Shown in pieces: positions 52,694 to 62,143 of a stretch of 64,000 bases of DNA (positions are counted from its first letter, which is position 1; each line of letters begins with the position of its first letter). This stretch comes from Chaetoceros tenuissimus. Taxonomy: Eukaryota > Bacillariophyta > Thalassiosirophyceae > Chaetocerotales > Chaetocerotaceae. Position numbers and translations under genes: made by a program. A model generated the notes under the pieces. That model had not been told where the DNA came from. It saw only the letters and a program-made list of their open reading frames with translations, and did not search any database. The stretch is taken from contig BLLK01000074.1 of the NCBI GenBank assembly GCA_021927905.1, forward strand, positions 558,001 to 622,000, written 5' to 3'.

Positions 52694-54398
52694 TTCTTAG
52701 AAGTATTAAATTGCATGGTGGTTTTTTCATTTTATGTAATTCTATAATCAATATATGAAACAAAATTCTTAGATTTCATTCTGTACAAGAACCGTCTAGA
52801 TTTTTTTCATGCATGAGAAAAGATTGATAAAAAATGATCGCATTGTTCTCGTTAGGCCATTCCGACAGACAAGACTGCATTGCATGAGCATGCTGTCAGG
52901 TTGCCGGTTCTCATATTCTTCGGAGTTTTTCGCTTCTACATGCAAATAAATCATTGAAACAATGAAAAGATTAACTTTTGTAGTAAGATCTTGATTTTCA
53001 GCGATTTATGGCAGTTTATGAGAGATGTTGTATTCTCTGTCATTTCATCAAAACTTGTTTAGGTTCAAATTGAATAGGTTTTGATCTCCAAAGATATGTC
53101 ATCGTCATTGGTCAAAAGTTACATTTCTCATTCTATGACGGTGCGAAAACCAGGCAGAGTTCAGCCAAGAACCATGCAGAGCCATTACGTACGTACTTGA
53201 ACAGTATGTCCACACTCCAAAACAAACAGCACACACCAACGAACATAATAAAATGATTAGGTAACAACAACACAACCTCTTGTAGCTTGATTCAATTCAA
53301 TAAACTTTGAAGTCTTCTTTTGGAGTGCATTTCCATCCATCATTTCAACGTCCATGGATAAGACACTTTTGCACTGGAACGTCAAACGCTATCAATACGG
53401 TGGTACGGGAACTATTTGACGATGCGAGAAAGAAATTTCTATTCTTTCTATTCAAATCATTGTTTTATACTTAGATGAGAAGCACGAACATCTAGAAGAT
53501 TTGTGGTTTCACATATTGGTGAATATACAAGGGTGAAAGATATCTTGATTCCTTTTATGCTTCGATGAGTATGCCAAGGAACAAGCCGATAGAGGTCAAA
53601 ATCCACGTTGAAGGAGCAAACTGCTGAAGATTTAATTCTTTCTTGTCAAAGTCGAATATTGACAATGTGGAACTAGCAATAAAGTATCTGAAATAACAGA
53701 AGAAATATCGGCTAAGCAAGTGTATGCGCTATATTTCATTTTATTGGTGGTCTTTTTGTTTGGAGGAAGTAGACATTGCAGTAGGAAATGTTATCGTTTC
53801 AGAGGTTCGAAGGAGAATTAGAAAATATACAGTCAAAAATTATCATCCTGCGATATTGAAAATATGGAATAATGTATGCAAATAAACGTAAAGCACTTTA
53901 CAGTTGTCAATTTTTCACTTTAATATGAGTATAATATGAGTTTTACTTTCTCTTTTCGTCCTCTTCTAGCCTCCAGGTATCTATAGTACATCCAACTAAC
54001 ACTAATGAAAGATTTTTGCTTAACAAAATATCAAAATGTACCTTGGAGAATACATATATTCCAACTATACCGTCATATTTGCAATTTATTGCAATATCGT
54101 TAGAATCGCTAGATAAGGAAAATTAGCCAGAAACCATGCAGAATAACTCTGCCTGGTTTTTCCAAGAAATTGCATGCTACCGTAGAATAGTATGGGTTGT
54201 GAGCACTGGTTCTGGAGAAAACCAGGCAGAGTATCTCTGCATGGTTTCACGTAAAAGGCCTTTTTACTCTGCTTGGTTTTATCAGTAATCTTTCTCATTG
54301 ACTCTCGTCATACATGATACCATACATGTACTACATAATCTTACATCAATGTGTTTTGTCATCAAAAAAGGACAACTTTCCTTCTTCTAAACCTTTCG
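52694..54398. other. 1.7 kb gene-poor stretch
   Basis: AT-rich with no convincing coding frame. Contains a 14-base motif family around AAACCAGGCAGAGT at about 53148 and at 54127-54290 (listed separately). No RNA gene was recognised. Confidence 0.5.
54127..54290. repeat. Two mirror-related hairpins of an AAACCAGGCAGA motif
   Basis: Hairpin 1: AAACCATGCAGA, spacer ATAAC, TCTGCCTGGTTT. Hairpin 2: AAACCAGGCAGA, spacer GTATC, TCTGCATGGTTT. Each stem has a single mismatch, and the mismatched bases are swapped between the two, so hairpin 2 is the inverse of hairpin 1. A further half-copy (CTCTGCTTGGTTTT) lies near 54268. Two direct half-copies sit near 53148 and 53172. Confidence 0.75.
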
Positions 54399-55312
54399 AT
54401 GAGATTATTAGGCAGTTTTCATAACACCACAAAACGAAAAAGAAGGATTGAAGTCTGTGTAACATCTTGCATAGTTACCAACTTCTTGGACAAGTGTCAA
54501 CCAAAAATTTTGATCAATCCTGCCAATCAGGATTTGTCAGGTGTTTCTAATTTTTCATATTTTCCTAAAGGAGGTCCTGTTCCTCATTCAAGGGATGAAG
54601 GTTGGGTAAGTGAATGTTGTAATCTTCAACTGGCTTTTTAGCTAGGAAGAAGGAGCAGCCGTAGTATCATGGCAGCCGGTCGCTACTATTCTTGTGCTAC
54701 GTTCATTCATATATGCTGTCGCTCTTTTACTTACCTTGTTTATGATAGCAATCTTCGGCAAAATGGTCGGGAATGGACGCAGGTTCCAACATGTTGTATC
54801 CATCTCAAGTCGTTGACGGTATAGTTCATCAATTAGGCGGCAAACCTCTTTTGAAAGAAATACAATGGAAACAAAAATTGAATTTATTTGGAAATGTATG
54901 CCCTATTGGAACTTGTATCATGACAAGTGATGGAAACAAAGAATTAGTTGATAGATATTTCAAAGTTGTACATGCTGCTCCGCCATTTTATGAGTCTCGT
55001 AGGAAAGATGAGAGTATAAGATTATTGGAAGAGTGCTATGAATCTTCTTTCGAAATGGCATTTGATAGTATACATTGGAAAGGTCATGATGGTACAAGAG
55101 TTGTAGCTTGTCCATTGATTGGTGCTGGAGCACGAGGGTTTCCTATAAATATTGCAATTGAAGCTGCATCTCGTCAATCTCTGAAATGGTTGAATAATAA
55201 TGATTGTGAACAGCAGAATAAGTGCAGTCAAGACGAACTCCTTGTGTTTGGGATCATGGAGGAATATATCGCCAAAGATCTTGTTGATGCATTGGAATGT
55301 GAGCGGAAGTGA
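54399..55312 (+). CDS. Macro-domain protein, two exons
   Basis: Exons 54399-54605 and 54749-55312 (phase 0) give about 256 residues. The macro fold is complete: ILINPANQDLSG is the adenine/ribose strand-loop, GGPVPHSRDEGW follows, then CPIGTCIMTS, RYFKVVHAAPPFYESRR, LLEECYESSFEMAF and the phosphate loop VACPLIGAGARGFPINIAIE. Macro domains bind or hydrolyse ADP-ribose groups. Asn in NPAN and the GAGARGFP loop are kept, so ligand binding is likely. Enzyme activity (O-acetyl-ADP-ribose or protein de-ADP-ribosylation) is open. The basic start (TTKRKRRIEV) could be nuclear. No other domain is attached. Confidence 0.85.
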
Positions 55313-55512
55313 TGATGTTCCATATATTTACATATGCTAGAGAGATTCAATGAAACTTTCATTCAACAAGGCATTATCATTAGACACTGACATGCTTTTG
55401 TCACATCAGCGAGAAGGCTTCCTTCATCGAGCGAGATTGATACTATCTCTCATGAACACAAATGAATTCACAGGGTTCTGCTTCCAAACATAAAAAGTAT
55501 GTTTCTTTGAAT

Positions 55513-57110
55513 ATGAAAATTTTATCAATCGTTGTCCTCGTCAGCTGGGTTGGGGTTCAAAGCAGTGCAAAAATCTCGCTACGGCGAAGAAAATTGCAGA
55601 AAGATAGTGAAGAAGTCGATGGAAAGGTAAATATTCAAACTAGTTTCAAAAGTATGTATCGTTGAATCCCTTATGCTCATGGTTCTATTCATTCTTTAGT
55701 GGGTGCAACTTGGTGCTGATCTTGAACGTATTTGGGGTACAACGATGCTTGGGCAGATGAGAGAAGCAAGTGTGGATATGAGTGATGACACGGCAATGTC
55801 GTCGCAACTGGAAAAACCTCGATTTCTATCTATTACGAGGATTGCCATTCCATAAATGTATACAAGTATTTTGAGGGCATCGACGAATGGATGCCTTTTG
55901 GAAGTGGTATTTGTTTCGAAGATGATTACACTTACGGGCATGATGTTTCCTTGAGTGGAGATGGTACAAGAATTGCAATGATCTATACAGAATACAAATA
56001 CTACGGCCCAAAACATTCTAATCAGGTATGTTAAGGGGAACAACATACCTGATAATCTAATCCTTGTGATATATACTACGGCCCAAAACATTATGTGAGA
56101 GTATTTGATAATGATCCATCTGTTGGAATACATTGGATTGAATTGGGCTCGAAATGGGAAGCCTTTCACTTTGATCCAAAAAGTGAACAAGGTCATTCTG
56201 AACAAAACATTGAAATGAGTAAGGATGGCAAAAGAATTGCCATAGTAGGAGGAAATGCAAGAAAGTATAGAAGAGCAAAGGTATTTGAGTATAATGATGA
56301 GGAACAGTCATGGCTGCAGATTGGAGATGATTTGATTCTTAGGTTTTCATCGCTCATCCCTGATTACGGAGGCAGACTACCTGACTTTTGAAAATGAATG
56401 ATGATGGAAGTCGTATCGTAGTAGTTTCAGCTTCCCCAAATAGTAGCTATACAAAAACTGTAGTTCTAGTTTACGAATATAACGCAAAGGGAGATGTTTG
56501 GGAACAGCTAGGAGACGCGATTGAAAATACCCAGGTCGATCCAGAATATAGCTGCTCAGCAACAATTTCAATGAATGGTGCTGGAGATAGGATTGTGGTG
56601 GGCTTCCCAATTAATGGAAATAAAAGGTCTTCATACTTTTACTATTATGATAGCAATATATTTGCTTATGAATTTGATGAAAACAGGAAAGTCTGGATAC
56701 AGCTCGGTGGACAGATTGACCATGTTCAATCCGGTCTAGGCCTTGGATTTGTAGCAAGATTCAGCAAAGATGGTACAAGAATTGCCATTGGCGCACAGGG
56801 AAGTACAAGTGTTTCATACTACTACCCATTCAAAGCATACCTACAAGTCTTTGAATATGATAACGAAAGAAATGATTGGAAAGAGATTGGTCAACATATT
56901 TGTAGTGATGAAGATGAAACATATGCTGGATCCCTCAACGGAAAGAGTTTAAGTTTGAATGCTGATGGAAGTAAGATAATAGTAGGAGCACAGTTTCATG
57001 TGAAAAGGAAGGAACATCGTGCCAATGATGATAGCCCAGATGGAGTGGGTAGAATCAAAGTTTACAAGTATGAAAAGGAGTCGGAAGGTGCTTATTTAGA
57101 AATAGAGTGA
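55513..57110 (+). pseudogene. Secreted beta-propeller-like repeat gene, interrupted
   Basis: A signal peptide (MKILSIVVLVSWVGVQSSAK) and a dibasic stretch open the gene. A 73 bp intron (55627-55699) separates it from a body of repeats of the type VQLGADLE...VFEYDNERNDW, SLSGDGTRIAMIY, MSKDGKRIAIVGG, FSKDGTRIAIGAQG, LNADGSKIIVGAQ. This is the S-x-DGxRIAIGA / V-x-x-Y-x-x-x-x-x-W-x-x-IG pattern of seven-bladed-propeller-like secreted proteins in diatoms. The frame is broken at least three times: a shift near 55795, a ~77 bp insertion near 56022-56095, and a shift near 56385. The 3' part 56388-57110 is open for 240 codons. Broken in the DNA as given; sequencing errors could account for the two shifts but not for the insertion. 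Confidence 0.65.
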
Positions 57111-57300
57111 ATAATGAACATGGAGAAAAGTATCTACAATTCAAATTTCTCTGATTAACAATGTTATGTACATTTTTACGTGAATTAAAAAGTATGTAGA
57201 CTCTCTTTCCCAGTGTTGTAATAGGTATGGTTGAATTAAAGTTCGAACAGCAGTCATCACTTCATTGTCTGATACTTTTATTCAAACCGACAAAAGCTGC

Positions 57301-58398
57301 TCAACTCTGTGCTCGTTCATGTATATCATTCATGGGAGGCTTGCCACCCTCGGGCATTGGATGTCCTGGCAAACGCCAAACAAAATCTGTCAAATTACCT
57401 ACTCTCGACCTCCAATAACTTTTCCCATATGATACAAGTAGCTCTTCATGTTGCTTTATACCATCAAATTCAGCATCTTTAGAATCTTTCTTTTGCTTCA
57501 CATAAACTCCTTGACGTAATTCACCATTTTTATCTCTACGCAAATTAAACTCAACGTTTGGATGTCTCCCAGTATTTCTAAAGTCATTCAAGAAGCGCGC
57601 TTCATTTCCATACGTATCTGCATCACATGCAAGCTCGCTATTTTCTCCAAAGTCACTAACATAATCAGATTTCTTGTTTTGGTCTTCTCCCATTGTTACA
57701 TGACCGACATAATCAAGAAGCCATTGACCAGGTTTTGCATGCTTCAAACTACAATACAAACCGAATTCTCCAAAGGCTGGATGATTTTCATCTGTGATCT
57801 TTTTGAAGTAAACTTTTCTACTAAAAGTAGCGGCCCTTTTTCGCACTGTTTTTGAATATTTAGTCTTGATTTCACTCGGGACACTTGCATCCCATCGATA
57901 AGAATTGGAAAATTCAACATTTGCAGGCCATGTACCTCTCTTGCTATTCAATTTCTCTTCATCATGAGAATGTTTGCTATCGATGTCATATTCTCCATCA
58001 CTATCCTGAAATTCAATTTTCTTTTCTTTGCCTGGATCTTCCTTTTGTTTCATAGCCTTTTCTACAAATCGTAGTAGAGCTCTTCTCTCTCGTTCTTTGA
58101 GAGGAGGGAGTAATCGCATTATCTGTTCTAATTCTATGGAAGAAGGAGCCTGATCTATCCTATCAGGAATTGGTTTCTTTCTCTTTTCTAGCCATTGTAT
58201 AACATGATTAATGACAGATGTCGATGCAGCATCGTTAGTAGTAGTGTTCTCTACTACTCTATTGTCTATTTTCTTTGATACCTCCACATTTTGTTGTTTA
58301 CTCTGAGAATTGTCTGATTGTTGCGAGAGTTTCCTCTTTCTTGATTTTCTATTCTGCTTCTCTTTTTGCTTCTGTTGCTTCTTGAATTGAGACTTCAT
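57301..58398 (-). CDS. SET-domain lysine methyltransferase
   Basis: A single exon of 365 residues. The first ~140 residues are Lys/Gln/Glu-rich (QKEKQNRKSRKRKLSQQSDN; DRIDQAPSSIELEQIMRLLP), probably disordered with nuclear signals. The SET domain occupies about residues 195-345: GEFGLYCSLKHAKPGQWLLD with YVG (the first SET motif), YGNEARFLNDFRNTGRHPNV (the RFxNH/CxxPN-like SAM and lysine site, with ND in place of NH), and HEELLVSYGKSYW (the ELxxDY-like C-terminal motif). No post-SET cysteines and no MYND or Rubisco-binding tail are seen, so it is a stand-alone SET protein. The substrate could be histone or another protein. The final ~30 residues are unremarkable. Confidence 0.8.
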   Translation of the reverse strand: MKSQFKKQQKQKEKQNRKSRKRKLSQQSDNSQSKQQNVEVSKKIDNRVVENTTTNDAASTSVINHVIQWLEKRKKPIPDRIDQAPSSIELEQIMRLLPPLKERERRALLRFVEKAMKQKEDPGKEKKIEFQDSDGEYDIDSKHSHDEEKLNSKRGTWPANVEFSNSYRWDASVPSEIKTKYSKTVRKRAATFSRKVYFKKITDENHPAFGEFGLYCSLKHAKPGQWLLDYVGHVTMGEDQNKKSDYVSDFGENSELACDADTYGNEARFLNDFRNTGRHPNVEFNLRRDKNGELRQGVYVKQKKDSKDAEFDGIKQHEELLVSYGKSYWRSRVGNLTDFVWRLPGHPMPEGGKPPMNDIHERAQS

Positions 58399-58651
58399 TT
58401 TATTCTATTCATTTGAAACTATCCAAGAAGGAAGTTGTCTATGGTGCGTAGTAAAAAAAAGAAAGATTCGATTCCAAGGTATTAGATAACGTCATAACAT
58501 CCTATCTTCAGATGCTACTTTAGAAAAGTAAGCTCAAAATAAGATGAATGGACCTCGTTGGTGCGGAGCCATAATGATATTTGGCTAGCAGCAAAAACCT
58601 GGGTCTTGTGGGAATACAATCACTCCTACTCCATCCTACATTATTTCTTCT

Positions 58652-58912
58652 GTTTATTTTTACTTTTTACACTAATGGCATCATTAAATACCTATGTAAA
58701 AATGGAAGCAAGCCCCTCATATATGCCGGCTCAAAGTGGGCAGTATCTTTGAATCTATATCGAGTTGACGAGTTACATTTTTTCTTCCGTTTATTTTTAC
58801 TTTTTACACTACTGGCATCATTAAATATGTAAAAATGGAAGCAAGCCCCTCATAGTATGCCGGCTCAAAGTGAGTAGTATCTTTGAATCTATATCGAGTT
58901 GACGAAGTCCAT
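58652..58912. repeat. Tandem duplication of the 3' end of the neighbouring gene
   Basis: Two ~130-138 bp copies beginning GTTTATTTTTACTTTTTACAC near 58651 and 58789. Each contains ATGGAAGCAAGCCCCTCATA and CTTTGAATCTATATCGAGTT. The second copy holds the true 3' end of the minus-strand gene at 58804-59970. The first is a detached copy of its last ~35 codons and 3' flank. Confidence 0.85.
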
Positions 58913-59970
58913 ACATCAATATAAAAAAAGTTTGGAAATAATCGATTTCCAAGCTCCTTTACTCCGTGATTCCATCGTATACTCACTTTATTCAACGGCG
59001 ATTCCTTGATCGCATTAATGCCAATCCAAATCATGTGACTGCATACATTATCAAATATTGTCAGATATGTCTCGACATTGAACAAATAGACCTCATAGCA
59101 ATGATAAGTAGAGTTGAAATTTTTACACAGCTCTTGATCATGTCGTCCTGTATTCATAATACATACATTTTCCTCTTTTGTCACATTGTTTTGTACAAAT
59201 TGTAATTTCAAATACAAAGCAGCAGTTTCTTGAGTGGTCCTGGTATGCAAAGTTTGCTGCGAAACATCAGATGCAAAGTCTATCGTGATAAATTCCATAT
59301 AATTTGATCTATTCGTCGCTTGAATCAACAAATGTTTATGCCCAGCTGTGTCAGAACAATACGGATGTTGTAATCCATATGCTACCGGACCTTGCGTGAT
59401 ATTTGGTTTCTTCCATTCTGTAATATTTTCTCTGTCTATCCCAATATATTCCATAAATCTACATCGAAATCCTTTTCTTACGATATAATGTTCAAATGGA
59501 TATTTCAAGTTCCTTATCAAGTGCCCCATTTGTTCATCACCAAAGAAATGAAATATAGGTTTCGATTGTACATGAGGTGATAAAAGTTGATAACATTCAC
59601 TTTGTTGTTGATTCTTTTTGCCCTGATCTGCATTATAGATACAACTGTATTTTGAATCATCTATAAAGTGGCTATCTTCTGCTTTTTGTATGATTTCGTT
59701 TGGTCTATGTTTCATCATATTGGCATCGCTAGATGTAAAGAATGCAGTAAAGCTCGAAGAAGGATTGAATCCAGAGATACGAAAGACGGCCACTGCGCAT
59801 AATATCAGCAGAGAAAGAAAACCTGTCGGTGATGAAGAAGATTCTTCTGCAGCAGGTTTTCTTCGATGTCTTGATTTTCGCTTCTTCTTTTTTACCAAGC
59901 CATGATTTCCATTTTGGCTGACAGCTTCATCATCTGCCTCCATCATCTTGAAGAACAAGACAGCTATCAA
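58804..59970 (-). CDS. Type II membrane protein, possibly SGNH/PC-esterase-like
   Basis: A single exon of 388 residues; the ATG at 59970 or the one 9 codons later may start it. A basic cytoplasmic stretch (LVKKKKRKSRHRRKPAAEE) precedes one membrane helix (GFLSLLILCAVAVFRISGF). The luminal part has seven or more cysteines. The motif FHFFGDEQMGHLIRNL resembles the GDS/GDE opening block of PC-esterase and trichome-birefringence-like acyltransferases. CIMNTGRHDQELC with SHMIWIGINAI resembles the strand and HxxP-like region, but a clear catalytic Asp-x-x-His is not seen. I therefore call it only possible. Golgi glycan modification would be expected. The last 35 codons are tandemly duplicated downstream. 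Confidence 0.6.
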   Translation of the reverse strand: MIAVLFFKMMEADDEAVSQNGNHGLVKKKKRKSRHRRKPAAEESSSSPTGFLSLLILCAVAVFRISGFNPSSSFTAFFTSSDANMMKHRPNEIIQKAEDSHFIDDSKYSCIYNADQGKKNQQQSECYQLLSPHVQSKPIFHFFGDEQMGHLIRNLKYPFEHYIVRKGFRCRFMEYIGIDRENITEWKKPNITQGPVAYGLQHPYCSDTAGHKHLLIQATNRSNYMEFITIDFASDVSQQTLHTRTTQETAALYLKLQFVQNNVTKEENVCIMNTGRHDQELCKNFNSTYHCYEVYLFNVETYLTIFDNVCSHMIWIGINAIKESPLNKVSIRWNHGVKELGNRLFPNFFYIDVWTSSTRYRFKDTTHFEPAYYEGLASIFTYLMMPVV

Positions 59971-60420
59971 CCGGCTACAGTAGTACTTGTTCTTTGCTTC
60001 CCGCTACAGCAGCTAGTTGCCTTTTTTGTTCAAAAATATCTTTTTCTTTCACCAGCAAACTTGCCTCTTCTACTCATTTTCTAATCATCTGTTGTATCTG
60101 TATCTAGTAGGTGATATTATATGAACTGTATTATAAAAGACTCTTCTCTCTTGATTATAAATTATGTGTATTGTACCTTACTATGATCGGATCATAAATA
60201 CTCGTAAATTGTTGCGCACAACAATTCCATAGGCCATTTCCATTCTGTCTGACGTCACAACTTGTGTCTTTTTGATAAGCTAGACAGTCTAGCTGTTTAT
60301 CAAAATTTCAATGATTGACTGTCTAGCGCTTGTTTGATTGTTTGCTTCCAAAGAAAATACATAAGGTACTACTTTCATACATCACGCTCTGCATATGATT
60401 TCTTAGCTATTGAAAACAAG
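59971..60420. promoter_or_regulatory. Intergenic with a CRE palindrome and a large imperfect palindrome
   Basis: TGACGTCA at 60250-60257 is followed 11 bp later by an imperfect palindrome at 60269-60305, whose arms read TTTTGATAA and TTTATCAAAA around GCTAGACAGTCTAGC. A further half (GACTGTCTAGC) lies near 60318. They stand about 115 bp upstream of the LRR gene start. Function unknown; bZIP binding is plausible for the first site. Confidence 0.5.
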
Positions 60421-61255
60421 ATGAAGAAAATTCGTTTGAGCGAAGAAGACTGGGATGAGGCCGTAGCGCTTGGACCTGGAGTACGGGAGTACAAAGGAAT
60501 GCGAACTCTCTTTTACAACGGAGAGAAACTATGGAGAAGAAGTGGAAATAGCCGATTTGGCAGCGATCATCTTGGTCGTCCGCGCATGTATAGAAAACAA
60601 GAAAGAAGATCTTGGCAAGCCATCATTGTCTTACCTGGAGTCAAAATCATCCCTGCATATACTTTCTTTGATTGTGAATCTATCGAAGTTGTCATTATGG
60701 CCGATACTGGTGTGCTACTGATCCGAGAACAGCCATGCTTTCGAAGACTGTGAGAGTCTCGTCTTTATCAGCTTATCAAAGAAACTTCTATACATTGAAC
60801 AAAAAGCTTTCTATGGCTGTTTTTCTCTTCCTTCCATATTTATACCAGTATCATGCCGAATCATCAATCACAGAGCTTTTCTTGCTTGTGAAAATTTGAT
60901 CATGGTATATGTTCCTCAACACACTAAACTTGGGAAAAATGTCTTTGCAGGAACAGCTATTTTGCATGTTTCTCCTTTTCAGCCCAATAGTTTTAGGTGT
61001 TATACCAATTATGATGAGGTCAATGCTTTGATCAAAGCCATCAATACAGAAGAAGAGTATGTACTTCATCGTGTCTCTTCTTTGGAGATGCAAGAGGATC
61101 CGTCTATTGAAAGATTTGATTGGCACGATATGCAAGCTATGAATACGCCAAACAAGTTAGGCATTACTCCGCTACAATACCTTGCCCTCAATCCTTATGT
61201 AGATGAGATGAAGCTTATCAGAAGGAATATTCTAGAATTGATGGGACAGCTTTGA
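60421..61255 (+). pseudogene. BspA-type LRR gene with a frameshift
   Basis: Starts MKKIRLSEEDWDEAVALGPG with the family lead-in VREYKGMRTLFYNGEKLWRR and RRSWQAIIVLPGVKIIPAYT. Near 60735 the frame changes. The repeats continue in another frame as FEDCESLVFISLSKKLLYIE, QKAFYGCFSLPSIFIPVSCR and NHRAFLACENLIMVYVPQHT, followed by YDEVNALIKAINTEEEYVLH and a C-terminal DEMKLIRRNILELMGQL to 61255. The domain order is the same as in the intact gene at 25003-25806. A short insertion (around CAGC) in IREQPCF explains the break. Could be a pseudogene or a sequencing error; apart from this one break the gene looks conserved. Confidence 0.75.
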
Positions 61256-61605
61256 TCATAGGACAGTGAGTATCAAGACCATTGCAAAATATTCCTTGAT
61301 GCACTGTGAGTATGAATGAACTTCGGACTAGATATATCATCGTATCATTCAAAATAAAAAGTCTCATTAATGTAGCTATCATAAAAGAATCTTTCATTTT
61401 CAGGATGAAGCTATCGTGTTATATTTTCTATCATCGTTTTGAGTGAGGTTATAGTTACTTTTGGGTGATGCATTTCATTGTATCTTTGTCTTTCATGTTA
61501 ATCACTTGCTACTCCATCAGTTTCGTTTTGTAAATGTTTTAAAATACTCTTACTTGGAGGTTGAGGAGTGGCATTGTTCTTTTTGATGATTGAATGAGCA
61601 TGCTG
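61256..61605. other. Intergenic, nothing recognised
   Basis: AT-rich with no gene, RNA or repeat that I can support. Confidence 0.4.
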
Positions 61606-61881
61606 CTACTCATGCTGCTCATACTTGCCTCGAAGCTGTAAGTGAATTGTAGTATTACTGCTGAGCAAATTTGCAACATCTACTCCAGTAGAATTAACTA
61701 TCATGTACACCTTCGGCTCGAATGGTTTTTGAAAAAGATAATACATGACAGTCGAATAGTAAGCCCGGCACAAGGAAGCCACTGCTAGATATATGGATAG
61801 ACCAACACAAAACTTTTTCCTATTCCACATGTTATAAAGTTGAGTTAATAATATAATTTTATTTCCATGTGGAGCATTCAT
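61606..61881 (-). CDS. Small predicted membrane protein
   Basis: A 91-residue frame with an ATG, a hydrophobic segment (FCVGLSIYLAVASLCRAYYS) and a polar C-terminus with N-glycosylation-like Asn-x-Thr/Ser sites (VNSTG, SNTTIH). Not recognised. It lies in a spacer upstream of the RBR ligase on the opposite strand and could be a chance frame. Confidence 0.3.
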   Translation of the reverse strand: MNAPHGNKIILLTQLYNMWNRKKFCVGLSIYLAVASLCRAYYSTVMYYLFQKPFEPKVYMIVNSTGVDVANLLSSNTTIHLQLRGKYEQHE

Positions 61882-62143
61882 ATATCAAAGTTTTAAACTA
61901 CAAGAATACAATACGAGTAGAAGGTAAAGAATAGTTATTGGGCATTGTTTCGGGATGCGAACACTGAAATTAGAAGATACATGCTGATGTCACTGACAGG
62001 CATTGACAGACACAATGAGGAAAGATCCAAGAACACAAACGAAGCGAGAGAGAGACAAGAGAAAACGCAACACTCACTTGAAGCAAAGCTTTCATCTCAT
62101 AATCTAATAGAATTCAACTACAACGAACCTAAAAAGAGAAATC

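Noticed and set aside
55984-56100. Ordinary intron in the propeller-like gene
   Set aside because: A GTATGT donor exists, but every AG acceptor tried gives a stop or leaves the family frame.
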